A DNA stretch of 64,000 nt from Sphingomonas alpina (GCF_014490665.1 NZ_CP061038.1:3986001-4050000), one strand, 5' to 3'. Shown: positions 9,718-18,405, numbered from the stretch's first letter. Numbers and translations are program-made. Notes: a model not told the origin generated them from the sequence alone.

Positions 9718-11667
9718 ATGATTCGGAAGTTGATCGGGGTATTTGCCGTCGCCATCGCCGTCGGCCCGACCGCGGCGCAGTCGCCGGCCCCGCCAACCAT
9801 CTCTCCAGCGGTAGCGCCCGCCGCACCGATCCCGATCGACCATTTCGCCAGCCTGCCGTTCCTGACCGCACCGGAATTGTCACCGGACGGCACCAGAATC
9901 GCCGCGCGCATCGCAATCGCCGGACAATTGCGCCTCGCCATCGTGCCGCTTGGTGACGTGAAGAAAATGGTCATGCTCGGGATGGGCGACAATGATCTCA
10001 ACGACTGGGAATGGGTCAATAATGACTGGCTGATCGCCAATATCGGGGCGACGGAGAAGGTCGAGGGTGACGACTGGTATCTCACCCGCACTGCCGCGGT
10101 CAGCGCGGACGGCAAGAAGATCTCCATACTTGGCGCGAGGACTGCGGCGCAGAATGCCGGCAATGTGCTGTGGATGGCGCGCGATGGATCGCCGCACATC
10201 CTGCTCGCCATGCAGACCTCGGTCTATAGCAACGATCCGGGTTTCTGGCCCGAAGTGCGCGATTTCGATGTCAGCACGGGCAAGAGTGTCCGCGTCGTCC
10301 CCTCGACCGACAAAGTATCGAGTTGGTTCACCGATGGCGCCGGCATGGTGCGGATGGGCGTTGCCTATAACGACGACAACCGTTCCTATCGCCTGCTCTA
10401 CCGCGACAACCCGACCAAATCGTTCCGCACCGTCAGCAAGGCGCGCGGCCGCGGCGCTTCGCTCGGCAGCCTTCCCGCAATGTTCCTGCCCGAGTCGGGC
10501 AAGGCGCTGGCGTTCGACGACGACGACGGCTTCAACGCGCTCTACGCCTTCGACCTCGCCACGCTGAAGACCGGCGAGAAGATGTTCGGCAAGCCGGGCT
10601 ATGACATCGGCGGGATCATTCCCGATGCCACCGGCACCCGGATCATCGGCGTGCAATATACCGACACGCGCGCCCGCACGCACTGGTTCGACCCGGCCCT
10701 GGCGAAGATTCAGGCCGATATCGACAAGGCCGTCGGGGCGCGGCACGCGCAGATCACCTCGTGGAGCAGTGATTTCAGCGTGCTGATCGTCAAGGTCGCC
10801 GGCGCCGACCGCCCCGGCGCCTATTATGTCTATCGGCCGGACGATGGCAGGCTGCGCATCCTGGCCAAGGTCAATGAAGCGCTGGGCACCGACGCCCAGT
10901 CGCCGGTCAGCACGATCAAGTACAAGGCGCGCGACGGGCTGGAAATCTCCGCGATACTCACCGTACCGAAGGGCAAGGCCGCAAAGGACCTGCCGTTCAT
11001 TCTGATGCCGCATGGCGGCCCGTTCGCGCGCGACGACGAAAGCTGGGACTGGTGGGCGCAATTCCTCGCCAGCCGCGGCTATGCCGTGCTGCAGCCCAAT
11101 TATCGTGGCTCATCGGGCTATGGCACCACCTTTGCGGAAAAAGGCCAGGGCCAATGGGGCCTGGCGATGCAGGACGATTTGGTCGACGCGGTCAAATGGG
11201 CGACGGGCAGCGGCCTGGCCGACGCCAAGCGCATCTGCATCGTCGGCGGGTCCTATGGCGGTTATGCCGCGTTCCGCGCGGCGCAGCGTGATACCGGCCT
11301 GTATCGTTGCGCGGTGTCCTATGCCGGGGTCTCCGACCTTTCCGCGATGCTGCGCTATGACAGCCGCTTCCTCAACAGCGGCGCGCGCGGCGACTGGATG
11401 CGCCAGCAGGCGCCGGACCTGAAAAACGTATCGCCGATCAATCACGCCGCCGAGTTCAGCGTGCCGATGCTGATCATGCATGGCAAGGTCGACCGGGTCG
11501 TGCCGGTCAAGCAATCGCGCGAGATGGTCGAGAAGCTGAAGGCAGCGGGCAAACCCTATCGCTATGTCGAACAGCCGCTCGGCGACCATCATTTCTCGCG
11601 CCAGGCCGACCGTGCCCAGTTCCTGACCGAACTCGAGGCGTTCCTGAAACAATATAATCCGGCATGA
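9718..11667 (+). CDS. S9 family prolyl oligopeptidase-like serine peptidase, exported
   Basis: A 649-residue secreted peptidase. A signal peptide (MIRKLIGVFAVAIAVGPTAAQ) precedes a beta-propeller domain and a C-terminal alpha/beta-hydrolase domain. The catalytic triad is visible as Ser512 in GGSYGGYAAF, Asp592 in HGKVDRVVP and His624 or His625 in GDHHFS. This is the dipeptidyl-aminopeptidase/acylaminoacyl-peptidase branch, which sphingomonads carry in many copies. I chose ATG 9718; ATG 9697 is in frame and would add seven residues ahead of the signal sequence. It is monocistronic, bounded by the hppA terminator and a long hairpin. Confidence 0.9.
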   Translation: MIRKLIGVFAVAIAVGPTAAQSPAPPTISPAVAPAAPIPIDHFASLPFLTAPELSPDGTRIAARIAIAGQLRLAIVPLGDVKKMVMLGMGDNDLNDWEWVNNDWLIANIGATEKVEGDDWYLTRTAAVSADGKKISILGARTAAQNAGNVLWMARDGSPHILLAMQTSVYSNDPGFWPEVRDFDVSTGKSVRVVPSTDKVSSWFTDGAGMVRMGVAYNDDNRSYRLLYRDNPTKSFRTVSKARGRGASLGSLPAMFLPESGKALAFDDDDGFNALYAFDLATLKTGEKMFGKPGYDIGGIIPDATGTRIIGVQYTDTRARTHWFDPALAKIQADIDKAVGARHAQITSWSSDFSVLIVKVAGADRPGAYYVYRPDDGRLRILAKVNEALGTDAQSPVSTIKYKARDGLEISAILTVPKGKAAKDLPFILMPHGGPFARDDESWDWWAQFLASRGYAVLQPNYRGSSGYGTTFAEKGQGQWGLAMQDDLVDAVKWATGSGLADAKRICIVGGSYGGYAAFRAAQRDTGLYRCAVSYAGVSDLSAMLRYDSRFLNSGARGDWMRQQAPDLKNVSPINHAAEFSVPMLIMHGKVDRVVPVKQSREMVEKLKAAGKPYRYVEQPLGDHHFSRQADRAQFLTELEAFLKQYNPA

Positions 11668-11700
11668 CCTCAATCCTCCCGGCACCGGGAGGATTGAGGT
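11667..11700. terminator. Perfect 16-bp-stem hairpin after the S9 peptidase
   Basis: ACCTCAATCCTCCCGG and its exact complement are separated by only two bases, beginning on the last base of the peptidase stop codon. No T-run follows. It may end transcription or stabilise the 3' end, and its stem core AATCCTCCC is shared with the hairpin at 2790-2809, so it may belong to a small repeat family. Confidence 0.5.
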
Positions 11701-11710
11701 TACCGCCCGG

Positions 11711-12610
11711 ATGCCCCACATCACCGGCATGAACCCGGTCCGCGCCCTGGTCGAACGGCAGATCGACAGCCTGGTCGGTCCGTCGCCCAATGATATCCCG
11801 TTCGACCTGTCGACCGGCGATAATGGCCTGTTCGGTCCCGGGTCGGTTGCCTGGGACGTGCATGGCGATTTCGCGACGATGATGGTCGGCGGCGTCGCCG
11901 CGCTGCTGCTGCAGATGCTCCACCCCGCCGCACTGGCCGGGGTATGGGACCATAGCGATTTCCGCCGCGACATGCGCGGGCGGTTGCGCCGCACCGCGCG
12001 CTTCGTCGGAGGCACCACCTATGCCTCGACCGAACAGGCCGAGGCGATGATCGACCGGGTGCGCCGTATCCATGACCGGGTCAGCGGTACCCTGCCCGAC
12101 GGCACGCCTTATTCCGCGACCGACCCGGTACTGCTCACCTGGGTCCATGTCGCCGAATCGGCAAGCTTCCTTGCCGCCTATCGGCGCTATCGCGACCCGG
12201 CGATGCCGGTGGCACGACAGGATCGCTATTTCGCCGAAGTCGCGGTGGTCGCGGAGCGGCTCGGCGCAACGAATATCCCGCGGAGCCGCGCCGCAGTCGA
12301 CGCCTATCTCGAGGCGATGCGCCCGCAGCTGCGCAGCGACGAGCGCACCCGCGCCATCGCCCATGCCCTGTTCAACCCGCCCGCCGACACGCTGGCGGTC
12401 AAGCCGATGCAGTCATTGACCATGGCGGCGGGGATCGACCTGCTGCCGCCCTGGGCCGCGGCGATGCACGGCCTGACCCGGTCGCGCGGGCAGCGCCATC
12501 TGGTCCGCGCCGGCGCCGCGAGCATCGGCATGGCGCTGCGCTGGGCGCTCAGCGAACGCACCGCCCGCAAGGACTCGCTGCTGCGCGCACGAGCGGCATC
12601 GCGGGGGTAA
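11711..12610 (+). CDS. Oxygenase MpaB family (DUF2236) protein
   Basis: A 299-residue protein of the DUF2236/MpaB-like family, which includes the latex-clearing rubber oxygenases and the fungal MpaB enzyme. Two histidines sit where the family places haem or metal contacts: His71 in QMLHPAALAGV and His146 in TWVHVAESASF. The segment GTTYASTEQA is also typical. There is no signal peptide, so it is probably cytoplasmic or membrane-associated. Its substrate cannot be told. It starts 11 bases after the hairpin at 11667-11700, and its stop codon abuts the repeat element at 12611. Confidence 0.85.
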   Translation: MPHITGMNPVRALVERQIDSLVGPSPNDIPFDLSTGDNGLFGPGSVAWDVHGDFATMMVGGVAALLLQMLHPAALAGVWDHSDFRRDMRGRLRRTARFVGGTTYASTEQAEAMIDRVRRIHDRVSGTLPDGTPYSATDPVLLTWVHVAESASFLAAYRRYRDPAMPVARQDRYFAEVAVVAERLGATNIPRSRAAVDAYLEAMRPQLRSDERTRAIAHALFNPPADTLAVKPMQSLTMAAGIDLLPPWAAAMHGLTRSRGQRHLVRAGAASIGMALRWALSERTARKDSLLRARAASRG

Positions 12611-12884
12611 CCACCCCTGTTTTCGGCAAATAAAAAAGCCACCGCTGTTAAGTTGGATTTTTCGGTCGGAATAACATATTATTTTCAATAGCTTATGCCC
12701 ATCCACCCCTGTTCTGAATAACAGGGGTGGGTCGCGGCATAACAGGGGTGGAACAGGGGTCGCCGTTCACCGGAACAGCGGTGCCGATCATTCTTTATAT
12801 TCATCATGAGAAAGAGCCGGCTGGGCCCCGGTTGAAGGTCCCGTCCGGCACGACGCTGGCATGATCGCTGTCGTGGTTGAATCG
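12611..12884 (+). repeat. Intergenic element A: 11-bp AACAGGGGTGG units with matching inverted copies
   Basis: This 393-base gap (12611-13003) has no credible gene. Direct units AACAGGGGTGG lie at 12720-12730 and 12741-12751, AACAGGGGTCG at 12752-12762 and a divergent AACAGCGGTGC in register at 12774-12784. Inverted copies CCACCCCTGTT lie at 12611-12621 and 12703-12713, and ACCGCTGTT at 12641-12649. An AT-rich stretch with GCTTAT precedes the array. A conserved 21-mer ending in GAGAAAGAGC (12797-12817) and GTTGAATCG (12876-12884) follow it. Element B at 29411 has the same layout with another unit. I see nothing further in 12885-13003. Confidence 0.7.
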
Positions 12885-13003
12885 ATACGGCCCGGCACGG
12901 CGACACGCATGGATCTTCGCCATGAAGTCCCCCGCTTCCCTTCTCGCGCGTCTTCGGCTAAAGGCCCGCGTTCAAGAATTCCCCAAAATCACCAGAGGTT
13001 TGT

Positions 13004-13222
13004 TTGGCCAAGGAAGAACTGCTCGAAATGCGCGGCCAGGTGGTGGAGCTTTTGCCCAACGCCATGTTCCGCGTGAAGCTTGAGAATGACCATGAAATTC
13101 TTGGTCACACCGCCGGCAAGATGCGCAAGAACCGCATCCGCGTGCTGGTCGGCGACGAAGTGCTCGTCGAACTCACGCCCTATGACCTGACCAAGGGCCG
13201 TATCACATACCGGTTCAAGTAA
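13004..13222 (+). CDS. infA: Translation initiation factor IF-1
   Basis: IF-1 binds the A site of the 30S subunit during initiation. The 72-residue protein is one S1-like OB fold with the standard beginning [13 protein letters not shown], the strand region [23 protein letters not shown] and the ending [11 protein letters not shown]. The start is TTG 13004, read from the conserved first residues; no ATG is suitably placed. It heads the block infA-maf-RNase E/G-like-yacG, a conserved order in related alphaproteobacteria, although a REP-type repeat separates it from maf. Confidence 0.97.
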   Translation: MAKEELLEMRGQVVELLPNAMFRVKLENDHEILGHTAGKMRKNRIRVLVGDEVLVELTPYDLTKGRITYRFK

Positions 13223-13239
13223 GGGCGGCTTTGCTTTCC

Positions 13240-13328
13240 CGTTCGCCCTGAGCTTGTCGAAGGGCCGCTCTTCTTTCCGACATCCGGAAGAAGAAAGAAC
13301 GGGGCTTCGACAAGCTCAGCACGAACGG
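13240..13328. repeat. REP-type inverted repeat (GAGCTTGTCGAA family)
   Basis: Two inverted arms, CGTTCGCCCTGAGCTTGTCG at 13240 and its near complement ending in CACGAACGG at 13328, flank a shorter hairpin (TCTTCTTTC/GAAGAAAGA). The same element recurs at 22589-22677. This is the dispersed sphingomonad repeat built on CTTCGACAAGCTCAG. It lies between infA and maf and could form a stable mRNA stem. Confidence 0.85.
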
Positions 13329-13341
13329 ATTGTTGTTCGCC

Positions 13342-13962
13342 ATGACGTCGCCCTCCACTCCCAAGCTCGTCCTCGCGTCGACCAGTCCGCGCCGGCTGGA
13401 GCTGCTTGCCCGGATCGGTATCGTCCCGGATCGCATCGCCGCGCCCGATATCGACGAGGACCCGGCCAAGGGCGAGGAACCACGTGTCTATGTCGAGCGC
13501 ATCGCAGCCGCCAAGGCGCATGCGGTCGATCGTGCGCCGGGCGAGGTGATCCTGGCCGGCGACACGACCATCGCGGTCGGCCAGCGCATTCTCGGCAAGC
13601 CCGAGGACGAAGCCGATCTGCGGCGCATGCTCGGCCTGCTCTCCGGTCGCCGTCACCATTGCCTGTCGGCGGTATGCGTGATCGACGCGGCGGGAAAGGT
13701 GCGCACCCGCCTGTCCGACACGATCGTCGCGTTCAAGCCGCTCAGCCGCGAGGATATCGACGCCTATGTCGCCAGCGGCGAAGGCATGGGCAAGGCCGGC
13801 GGCTATGCCATTCAGGGTCGCGCGGAAACCTGGGTGCGCTTCCTCTCCGGCAGCCATTCGGGCGTGGTCGGATTGCCCTTGTTCGAGACGCGTGCGCTGC
13901 TGACCAGCGCTGGCCTGCCCCTGCTTCAGCAGGGGATTCCACAAGGGCGGCCCCTTGCCTGA
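13342..13962 (+). CDS. maf: Maf family nucleoside triphosphate pyrophosphatase
   Basis: Maf proteins hydrolyse non-canonical or modified nucleoside triphosphates to monophosphates, cleaning the nucleotide pool. The 206-residue product shows the N-terminal signature LASTSPRRLELLARIG, the ERIAAAKA helix and LAGDTTIAV with the catalytic Asp, and GKAGGYAIQG near the C terminus. ATG 13342 puts the family start MTSPSTPKLVLAS at the right position; a TTG at 13330 would add four residues. The 3' end overlaps the RNase E/G-like gene by eight bases, so the pair is probably translationally coupled. Confidence 0.93.
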   Translation: MTSPSTPKLVLASTSPRRLELLARIGIVPDRIAAPDIDEDPAKGEEPRVYVERIAAAKAHAVDRAPGEVILAGDTTIAVGQRILGKPEDEADLRRMLGLLSGRRHHCLSAVCVIDAAGKVRTRLSDTIVAFKPLSREDIDAYVASGEGMGKAGGYAIQGRAETWVRFLSGSHSGVVGLPLFETRALLTSAGLPLLQQGIPQGRPLA

Positions 13963-14911
13963 ATGGCTCTATGAAGCCGGCATCGGCGAACAGCGCGCCG
14001 TGCTGGTCGAAGGCGACACGATCATCATGGCGCGGATCGAACCCGACAGCATCGGCCCGCTGGTCGGCACCGTCGCGGTTGCGCGCCTGGTCGACATCAC
14101 AATCAAGGGCCGCGAAGGCCGGGTCATATTCGATGATGGTGCGGAGGCCCTGCTCTCCCCGCTTCCCGCCGGCATCACCCAGGGCGCCAGGCTGAGCGTC
14201 GAAATCATCCGCGAGGCCATTCCCGAACCCGGCCGCGCCAAGCTTGCCCGCTGTGCCCCAAGCGATTCGCCCCCTGTCACCGGCGCGGACCTGCTCGCGC
14301 GGATCACCGCCACTGGCCACCCGGTCCGGCAATGCCGCGCACATGAAGCCGATCATCTCGAGGCGGCGGGCTGGTCCGAAATACTGGAAGAAGCGACCAA
14401 CGGGGAGATTGATTTTGCCGGCGGCGCGCTGCGCATGACGCCGACCCCGGCGATGACCCTGTTCGATGTCGATGGCGGCGGACCGCTTGAGCCGCTTGCC
14501 ATTGCCGCAGCGCATGCCGTCGCGGCCGCGATCCTGCGCCATGATATCGGCGGATCGATCGGCATCGACTTTCCGACGCTCGCCGGCAAGGCCGCGCGCC
14601 AGGCCGTCGCCGCCGCGATCGACGCGGCTTTGCCGCTGCCGTTCGAGCGCACCGCGATGAATGGCTTCGGTTTTCTGCAGATCGTCCGCCCGCGCACCCG
14701 CGCATCGCTGCCCGAGCGGTTGCGCGCCGATCCCGCCGGCGCCGAGACGCGCGCGCTGCTGCGGATGATCGAGCGTATTCCCCCGCCGGCCCCGCGACAC
14801 CATATCGTACCCCGACGCGTCAGCGACCTGCTGGCGACGCGGCGCGACTGGCGCGATGCGCTGGCCCGCCGTACCGGCGTCGAGCCGATATTCGAGACGA
14901 GAGAGATATGA
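13955..14911 (+). CDS. Ribonuclease E/G family-like protein
   Basis: A 318-residue protein related to the catalytic core of RNase E/G. It has an S1-like N-terminal part (EWLYEAGIGEQRAVLVEGD) and the later segments IGIDFPTLAGKAAR and TAMNGFGFLQIVRPR, which correspond to the conserved active-site region. It is shorter than RNase G and lacks the C-terminal scaffold of RNase E. In sphingomonads this gene regularly sits between maf and yacG. It probably trims RNA, but a catalytic role is inferred. The start is TTG 13955 inside the end of maf, and the stop overlaps yacG by ATGA. Confidence 0.85.
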   Translation: MPEWLYEAGIGEQRAVLVEGDTIIMARIEPDSIGPLVGTVAVARLVDITIKGREGRVIFDDGAEALLSPLPAGITQGARLSVEIIREAIPEPGRAKLARCAPSDSPPVTGADLLARITATGHPVRQCRAHEADHLEAAGWSEILEEATNGEIDFAGGALRMTPTPAMTLFDVDGGGPLEPLAIAAAHAVAAAILRHDIGGSIGIDFPTLAGKAARQAVAAAIDAALPLPFERTAMNGFGFLQIVRPRTRASLPERLRADPAGAETRALLRMIERIPPPAPRHHIVPRRVSDLLATRRDWRDALARRTGVEPIFETREI

Positions 14912-15102
14912 AGAAAATCGCCTGCCCGATCTGCGGCAAGCCCCCGAGCGACACACACAAGCCGTTCTGCGGCCAGGGGTGCCGCGACCGCGACCTGCTG
15001 CAATGGCTCGGCGAGGGCTATCGCATTCCCGCCGGCCCGGCCGATCCGGAAGCGGAAAATGACGCCCAGACCGGACTGGACACCGCCGATAACGATGACT
15101 AA
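14908..15102 (+). CDS. yacG: DNA gyrase inhibitor YacG, zinc-binding
   Basis: YacG is a small zinc protein that binds GyrB and inhibits gyrase in E. coli. The 64-residue product has the four cysteines of the zinc site at Cys6, Cys9, Cys21 and Cys25 (CPICGK and FCGQGCRDRD), followed by DLLQWLGEGYRIP, the typical family motif, and an acidic tail. It overlaps the preceding gene by ATGA. tRNA-Phe follows 32 bases later. Confidence 0.95.
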   Translation: MKKIACPICGKPPSDTHKPFCGQGCRDRDLLQWLGEGYRIPAGPADPEAENDAQTGLDTADNDD

Positions 15103-15134
15103 GAGGCCGCCTCCTGTCGGATATATCCGGCAGC

Positions 15135-15210
15135 GCCCGAGTAGCTCAGTTGGTAGAGCACACGATTGAAAATCGTGGTGTCGGTGGTTCGAACCCGCCC
15201 TCGGGCACCA
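15135..15210 (+). tRNA. tRNA-Phe (GAA)
   Basis: A 76-base cloverleaf. The acceptor stem is GCCCGAG/CTCGGGC, the D arm holds AGCTCAGTTGGTAGAGC, the anticodon loop is TTGAAAA with GAA, the T loop is GGTTCGAACC, and the CCA end is encoded. Confidence 0.97.
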
Positions 15211-15233
15211 TTTTTCCCTGGTGCCGTCACAAG

Positions 15234-15737
15234 TCAGGATCCGAACTGGTACAGGTCGGAGTCCGGGTCGCCGTCATGGCCGCGCGCTGCCAGCGTGAAT
15301 CCGCGTCCGGTCAGCAGCCGGACCGAGATCAGGTTGCGCGGATCGACCGTCGCGCGGACCGGATCGATGCCGCGTCCGACCGCGAATTCAACCAGCGCCG
15401 ACAGAATTTCGCCGCCATAGCCTCGCCGCCAGAACGCGCGGGCCAGACCGTAGATGATCTCCTGCGATCCGTCCGCCGGTCGCGCGACCCCGGCCCAGCC
15501 GATCATCAGCCCGTCCTCCTTTCGCACCACCGCCCCGGTGCCATAGCCGTGGCGGGCGAGGTTCTCGGCCGACCTGACCACCCACAAGGCCGCATCCTCG
15601 GCCGACAGCGCAGTGCCGTCATCGACGAATCGCGCCACCAGCGGGTCGGCGAACAATGCCACCAGAGTCACCGCGTCGGTTGCTACGAAAGGCCGGATGA
15701 TCAGGCGCGGCGTTTCCAGCCTGCCGTCCCGGATCAT
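15234..15737 (-). CDS. GNAT family N-acetyltransferase (RimJ/RimL type)
   Basis: A 167-residue acetyltransferase of the RimJ/RimL-like group. The first strand ETPRLIIRPF, the acetyl-CoA loop region FWRRGYGGEILSALVEFA and the final NLISVRLLTGRGF are typical. The target is unknown; family members acetylate ribosomal proteins, antibiotics or small amines. The ATG at 15737 overlaps the stop of the upstream TetR gene (ATGA), so the two form an operon, and the regulator may control this gene as well as the divergent SDR. Confidence 0.88.
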   Translation of the reverse strand: MIRDGRLETPRLIIRPFVATDAVTLVALFADPLVARFVDDGTALSAEDAALWVVRSAENLARHGYGTGAVVRKEDGLMIGWAGVARPADGSQEIIYGLARAFWRRGYGGEILSALVEFAVGRGIDPVRATVDPRNLISVRLLTGRGFTLAARGHDGDPDSDLYQFGS

Positions 15738-16345
15738 GCGCCCGCGTCCCGCGACGCGGCGCATGACCGCCGGCCGGCAATGGCGATCGATTCGAGCGTC
15801 GCGGCGTCCGCACCGTCACGAGCGACGATCGACATGCCGTGCTGGAGCGAGGCGTAAAAGGCGGCGGCAGCGGCACAATCGAACTGCGTCGGCAATTGCC
15901 GGTCCGCCACGGCGCGCTCGAATCGCCGCCGCAGCTGGTCCAGGTTCATCGCGCGGTGACGCTTCAACGTGTCGCACACCGGGTGGCTCGATGGCCCGGC
16001 CGAGCGGGCGCCGAGCACGATCATGCAGCCCCTGGGCGTCGCTTCATCGCTGTACGAGCGCGCGGTGTTCATCAGGAAAGCACCGATCGCGTCGACGATA
16101 TCGGGCTCACGGTCCAGCGCTTCCCAGATTTCGGTCCCGACACAGCCCTTGTAACGATCGACCGCCTCGCGAAACAGCGCCTCCTTGCTGCCGAATGCGG
16201 CGTAGAGGCTGGGCGAGGCGATGCCCATGGCATCGGTCAGGTCGGTCATCGACGTCTCTTCGAAGCCATTCTCCCAGAACAGCTCCATCGCTCGCTGCAA
16301 CGCCGCGTCACGGTCGAATGCCCGGGGGCGGCCACGTCTTTCCAT
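15734..16345 (-). CDS. TetR/AcrR family transcriptional regulator
   Basis: A 203-residue one-component repressor. The N-terminal helix-turn-helix is clear: MTDLTDAMGIASPSLYAAFG (about residues 33-52), preceded by RDAALQRAMELFWENGFEET. The C-terminal ligand domain is not specific; a Cys in ATPRGCMIV recalls the reactive-electrophile sensing subgroup, but that is only a resemblance. It is divergent from the SDR-MFS pair at 16441, and a TGTGT/ACACA palindrome in the shared region is a candidate operator. Its 3' end overlaps the GNAT gene. Confidence 0.9.
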   Translation of the reverse strand: MERRGRPRAFDRDAALQRAMELFWENGFEETSMTDLTDAMGIASPSLYAAFGSKEALFREAVDRYKGCVGTEIWEALDREPDIVDAIGAFLMNTARSYSDEATPRGCMIVLGARSAGPSSHPVCDTLKRHRAMNLDQLRRRFERAVADRQLPTQFDCAAAAAFYASLQHGMSIVARDGADAATLESIAIAGRRSCAASRDAGA

Positions 16346-16416
16346 TGCTCAACTCTTTTTGTGTCATCCATTACAATAATCGGTTGACGCGTGGTTGCAA
16401 GGCGTTGCAGGAATTC

Positions 16417-16432
16417 TGTGTTGATCGACACA
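16417..16432. promoter_or_regulatory. Candidate TetR operator between divergent genes
   Basis: TGTGTTGATCGACACA is an imperfect palindrome 8 bases upstream of the SDR start. A further TTTTTGTGTC near 16350 is a partial inverse of the ACACACAAAA overlapping this site. A TTGACG hexamer lies at 16384. The position in the divergent region suggests binding by the adjacent TetR protein. Confidence 0.4.
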
Positions 16433-16440
16433 CAAAAGGA

Positions 16441-17190
16441 ATGAGCATGGAAAATCTCGGTGGAAAAGTGGCTTTGGTCACTGGCGGCAGCCGTGGGATC
16501 GGCGCTGCGATCGCCAAGCGGCTGGCGCGGGACGGTGCGGCCGTCGCCATCACCTATGTGCGGGGCGCCGGGCCGGCACAGCAGGTCGTGCAGGCGATCG
16601 AGGAAGCGGGTGGCCGCGCGCTGGCGATTCAAAGCGACAATCGCGATCCCGTCGCCGTCGAGGCGGCCGTGGCGGAGGTCGCGCACGCCTTTGGCCGGAT
16701 CGATATCCTGGTCAATAATGCCGGCATCTTTCACGCCGCGCCGATCGCCGATCTGACCGCGAGCGATTTCGACGACACCATGGCGGTCAATGTCCGCGCC
16801 GCCTTTGTCGCGGCGCGTGCGGCGCTGGCCGTGATGCCCGATGGCGGGCGAATCGTGTCGATCGGCAGCAATCTGGCGCTGCGCGCGCCACATCCCGGGC
16901 TCAGCCTCTATACCGCAAGCAAGGCAGCGATCGGCGGCCTGACCATTGCGCTGGCACGCGAGCTGGGGCCGCGGCGCATCACCGTCAATGTCGTGCACCC
17001 CGGTTCGACCAATACCGACATGAACCCGAAGGACGGGCCCGGCGCGGCGCATCAGACCGAATTGATGGCCAATCCCACCGGCTTTTCCGACCCGGGCGAA
17101 GTCGCCGATATCGTCGCCTATCTCGCCTCGGACGCCGCGCGGTCGGTGACCGGCGCCGCCTGGACGATCGACAACGGCGCCAGCATATGA
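16441..17190 (+). CDS. SDR family oxidoreductase
   Basis: A 249-residue classical short-chain dehydrogenase. The cofactor loop TGGSRGIG (about residues 15-22), NNAG in LVNNAGIFHA, the catalytic Ser in IVSIGSN and YTASK with Tyr and Lys are all present, and the protein ends in the usual ITVNVVHPGSTNTDM and GAAWTIDNGA segments. It resembles the FabG-like 3-oxoacyl reductases seen beside TetR genes. The ATG at 16441 has AAAGGA upstream; the open frame further upstream is not coding. It overlaps the MFS gene downstream by ATGA. Confidence 0.92.
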   Translation: MSMENLGGKVALVTGGSRGIGAAIAKRLARDGAAVAITYVRGAGPAQQVVQAIEEAGGRALAIQSDNRDPVAVEAAVAEVAHAFGRIDILVNNAGIFHAAPIADLTASDFDDTMAVNVRAAFVAARAALAVMPDGGRIVSIGSNLALRAPHPGLSLYTASKAAIGGLTIALARELGPRRITVNVVHPGSTNTDMNPKDGPGAAHQTELMANPTGFSDPGEVADIVAYLASDAARSVTGAAWTIDNGASI

Positions 17191-18367
17191 CCGATGCCGG
17201 CACCGGGGCAGCACCGGCGTCACGCCTGGAATCTTCTGTCCTGGTTGCCGGCGCGGCGATGGTGGTCGCGACCGAATTCACCCTGGTCGGCATCTCGCCC
17301 TATATCGCCGCCGAAATGGAGCTGACGCTCCGACAGGCGGCGGGCTTCATGACCAGCTTCGCGCTCGGCTCGGCGATCGTCGGGCCGTTCGCGGCGTCGC
17401 TGACCCGGCATCTGCGTGCCGACCATGCGCTGATCCTCAGCCTGACCCCTTTCGTCCTGAGCGCCGTCCTGCCGCTGCTGGGGGATCCCATCGGCTTTGG
17501 CATGCTTCGATTCGTCCAGGGGCTGCGCTGCCGCTATTCATCGGCGTGGCCACCAATGCGCTCGCCCGGCTGCACGGCGATGACGCGGTGGCGACGTCGC
17601 GCATCTATCTCGGCGTGGCGATCGGCGCGCTGCTGGCGGCGCCGCTGGGCGTCGCGGTCGCGGCCTGGTTCGGCTGGACCCGATTCTTCCTGATGCTGGG
17701 ACTGGTCGCCGCAGCGATCGCCGTGGCGGTCGCGCTGCTGCCCCGCCTGCGGCTCACGTCGAGCGCCGGGGAGCGAGTCGGCGCACGGCGGATCCTGTTC
17801 CGCCGCTCGGTACAGGCTCAGGCCGCGCTGACCTTGATCCAGTTCGCCGCCATGTTCTGTCTCTACGCCTTTATCGCGCCGATCCTGACCGCCTCGCATG
17901 TCGGCCCCGCCGCCGCTTCGGGCTGGCTGCTGCTCTTCGGCCTGGCCGGGATCGCCGGGACCATGATCGCCGGATATGCCACCGGCCGCGCTCTCGGTAC
18001 GGCCGCCATCGCCATCGCCGCGCTGCTTGTCCTGCCCGGACTGTTGCTTCAGTTTCTCCCGCTTTCGCCGTTCGCGCTGCTCCTCTCACTGTCGCTGTGG
18101 GGAATGGCGCATTCAGCGGCGTTCGTGGTGTGTCAGCTCCGCATGACGCGCGCCGCGCCGCAAGCGCCGCGCCTGGCCGCGGCGCTCAACATCTCCGCTG
18201 CCAATCTCGGCATTGCGCTCGGGACCAGCATTGGCGGCTGGAGCGTGGCGCTGGGCGGGATGGCGGCATTGGGCGGGACGGCCGCCCTACTGGGCCTGAT
18301 CGCGCTGGCCGGGGCATGGCGCGTGGCGCGCGATTTGCCTTCGTCCGTTCATCCTGCCGCAGTATGA
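17187..18367 (+). pseudogene. MFS transporter, DHA1-like, split by a one-base frameshift
   Basis: Two frames make up one twelve-helix MFS drug/metabolite carrier of about 393 residues. The first (17187-17693) has MVVATEFTLVGISPYIAAEM and the helix 2-3 region. The second (usable from about 17523 to 18367) has the remaining helices. Between them, CAGGGGCTGCG at 17517 would read Gln-Gly-Ala-Ala-Leu-Pro and join both halves if the G-run at 17519-17522 had one more G. I cannot tell a sequencing undercall from a true mutation. It overlaps the SDR by ATGA, so SDR and efflux pump are probably one TetR-controlled unit. Confidence 0.8.
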
Positions 18368-18405
18368 GCTTTCTATATCGCGCGTTCCTTGGCAGAGGTT
18401 CGGAC

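Noticed and set aside
13240..13328. Possible insertion sequence or attachment site between infA and maf
   Set aside because: It is a short dispersed REP-type hairpin with another copy at 22589; no transposase or target duplication is seen.
15613..16440. Long N-terminal extension of the SDR reading frame
   Set aside because: It is antisense to the TetR and GNAT genes, and the canonical SDR start with a ribosome-binding site is at 16441.
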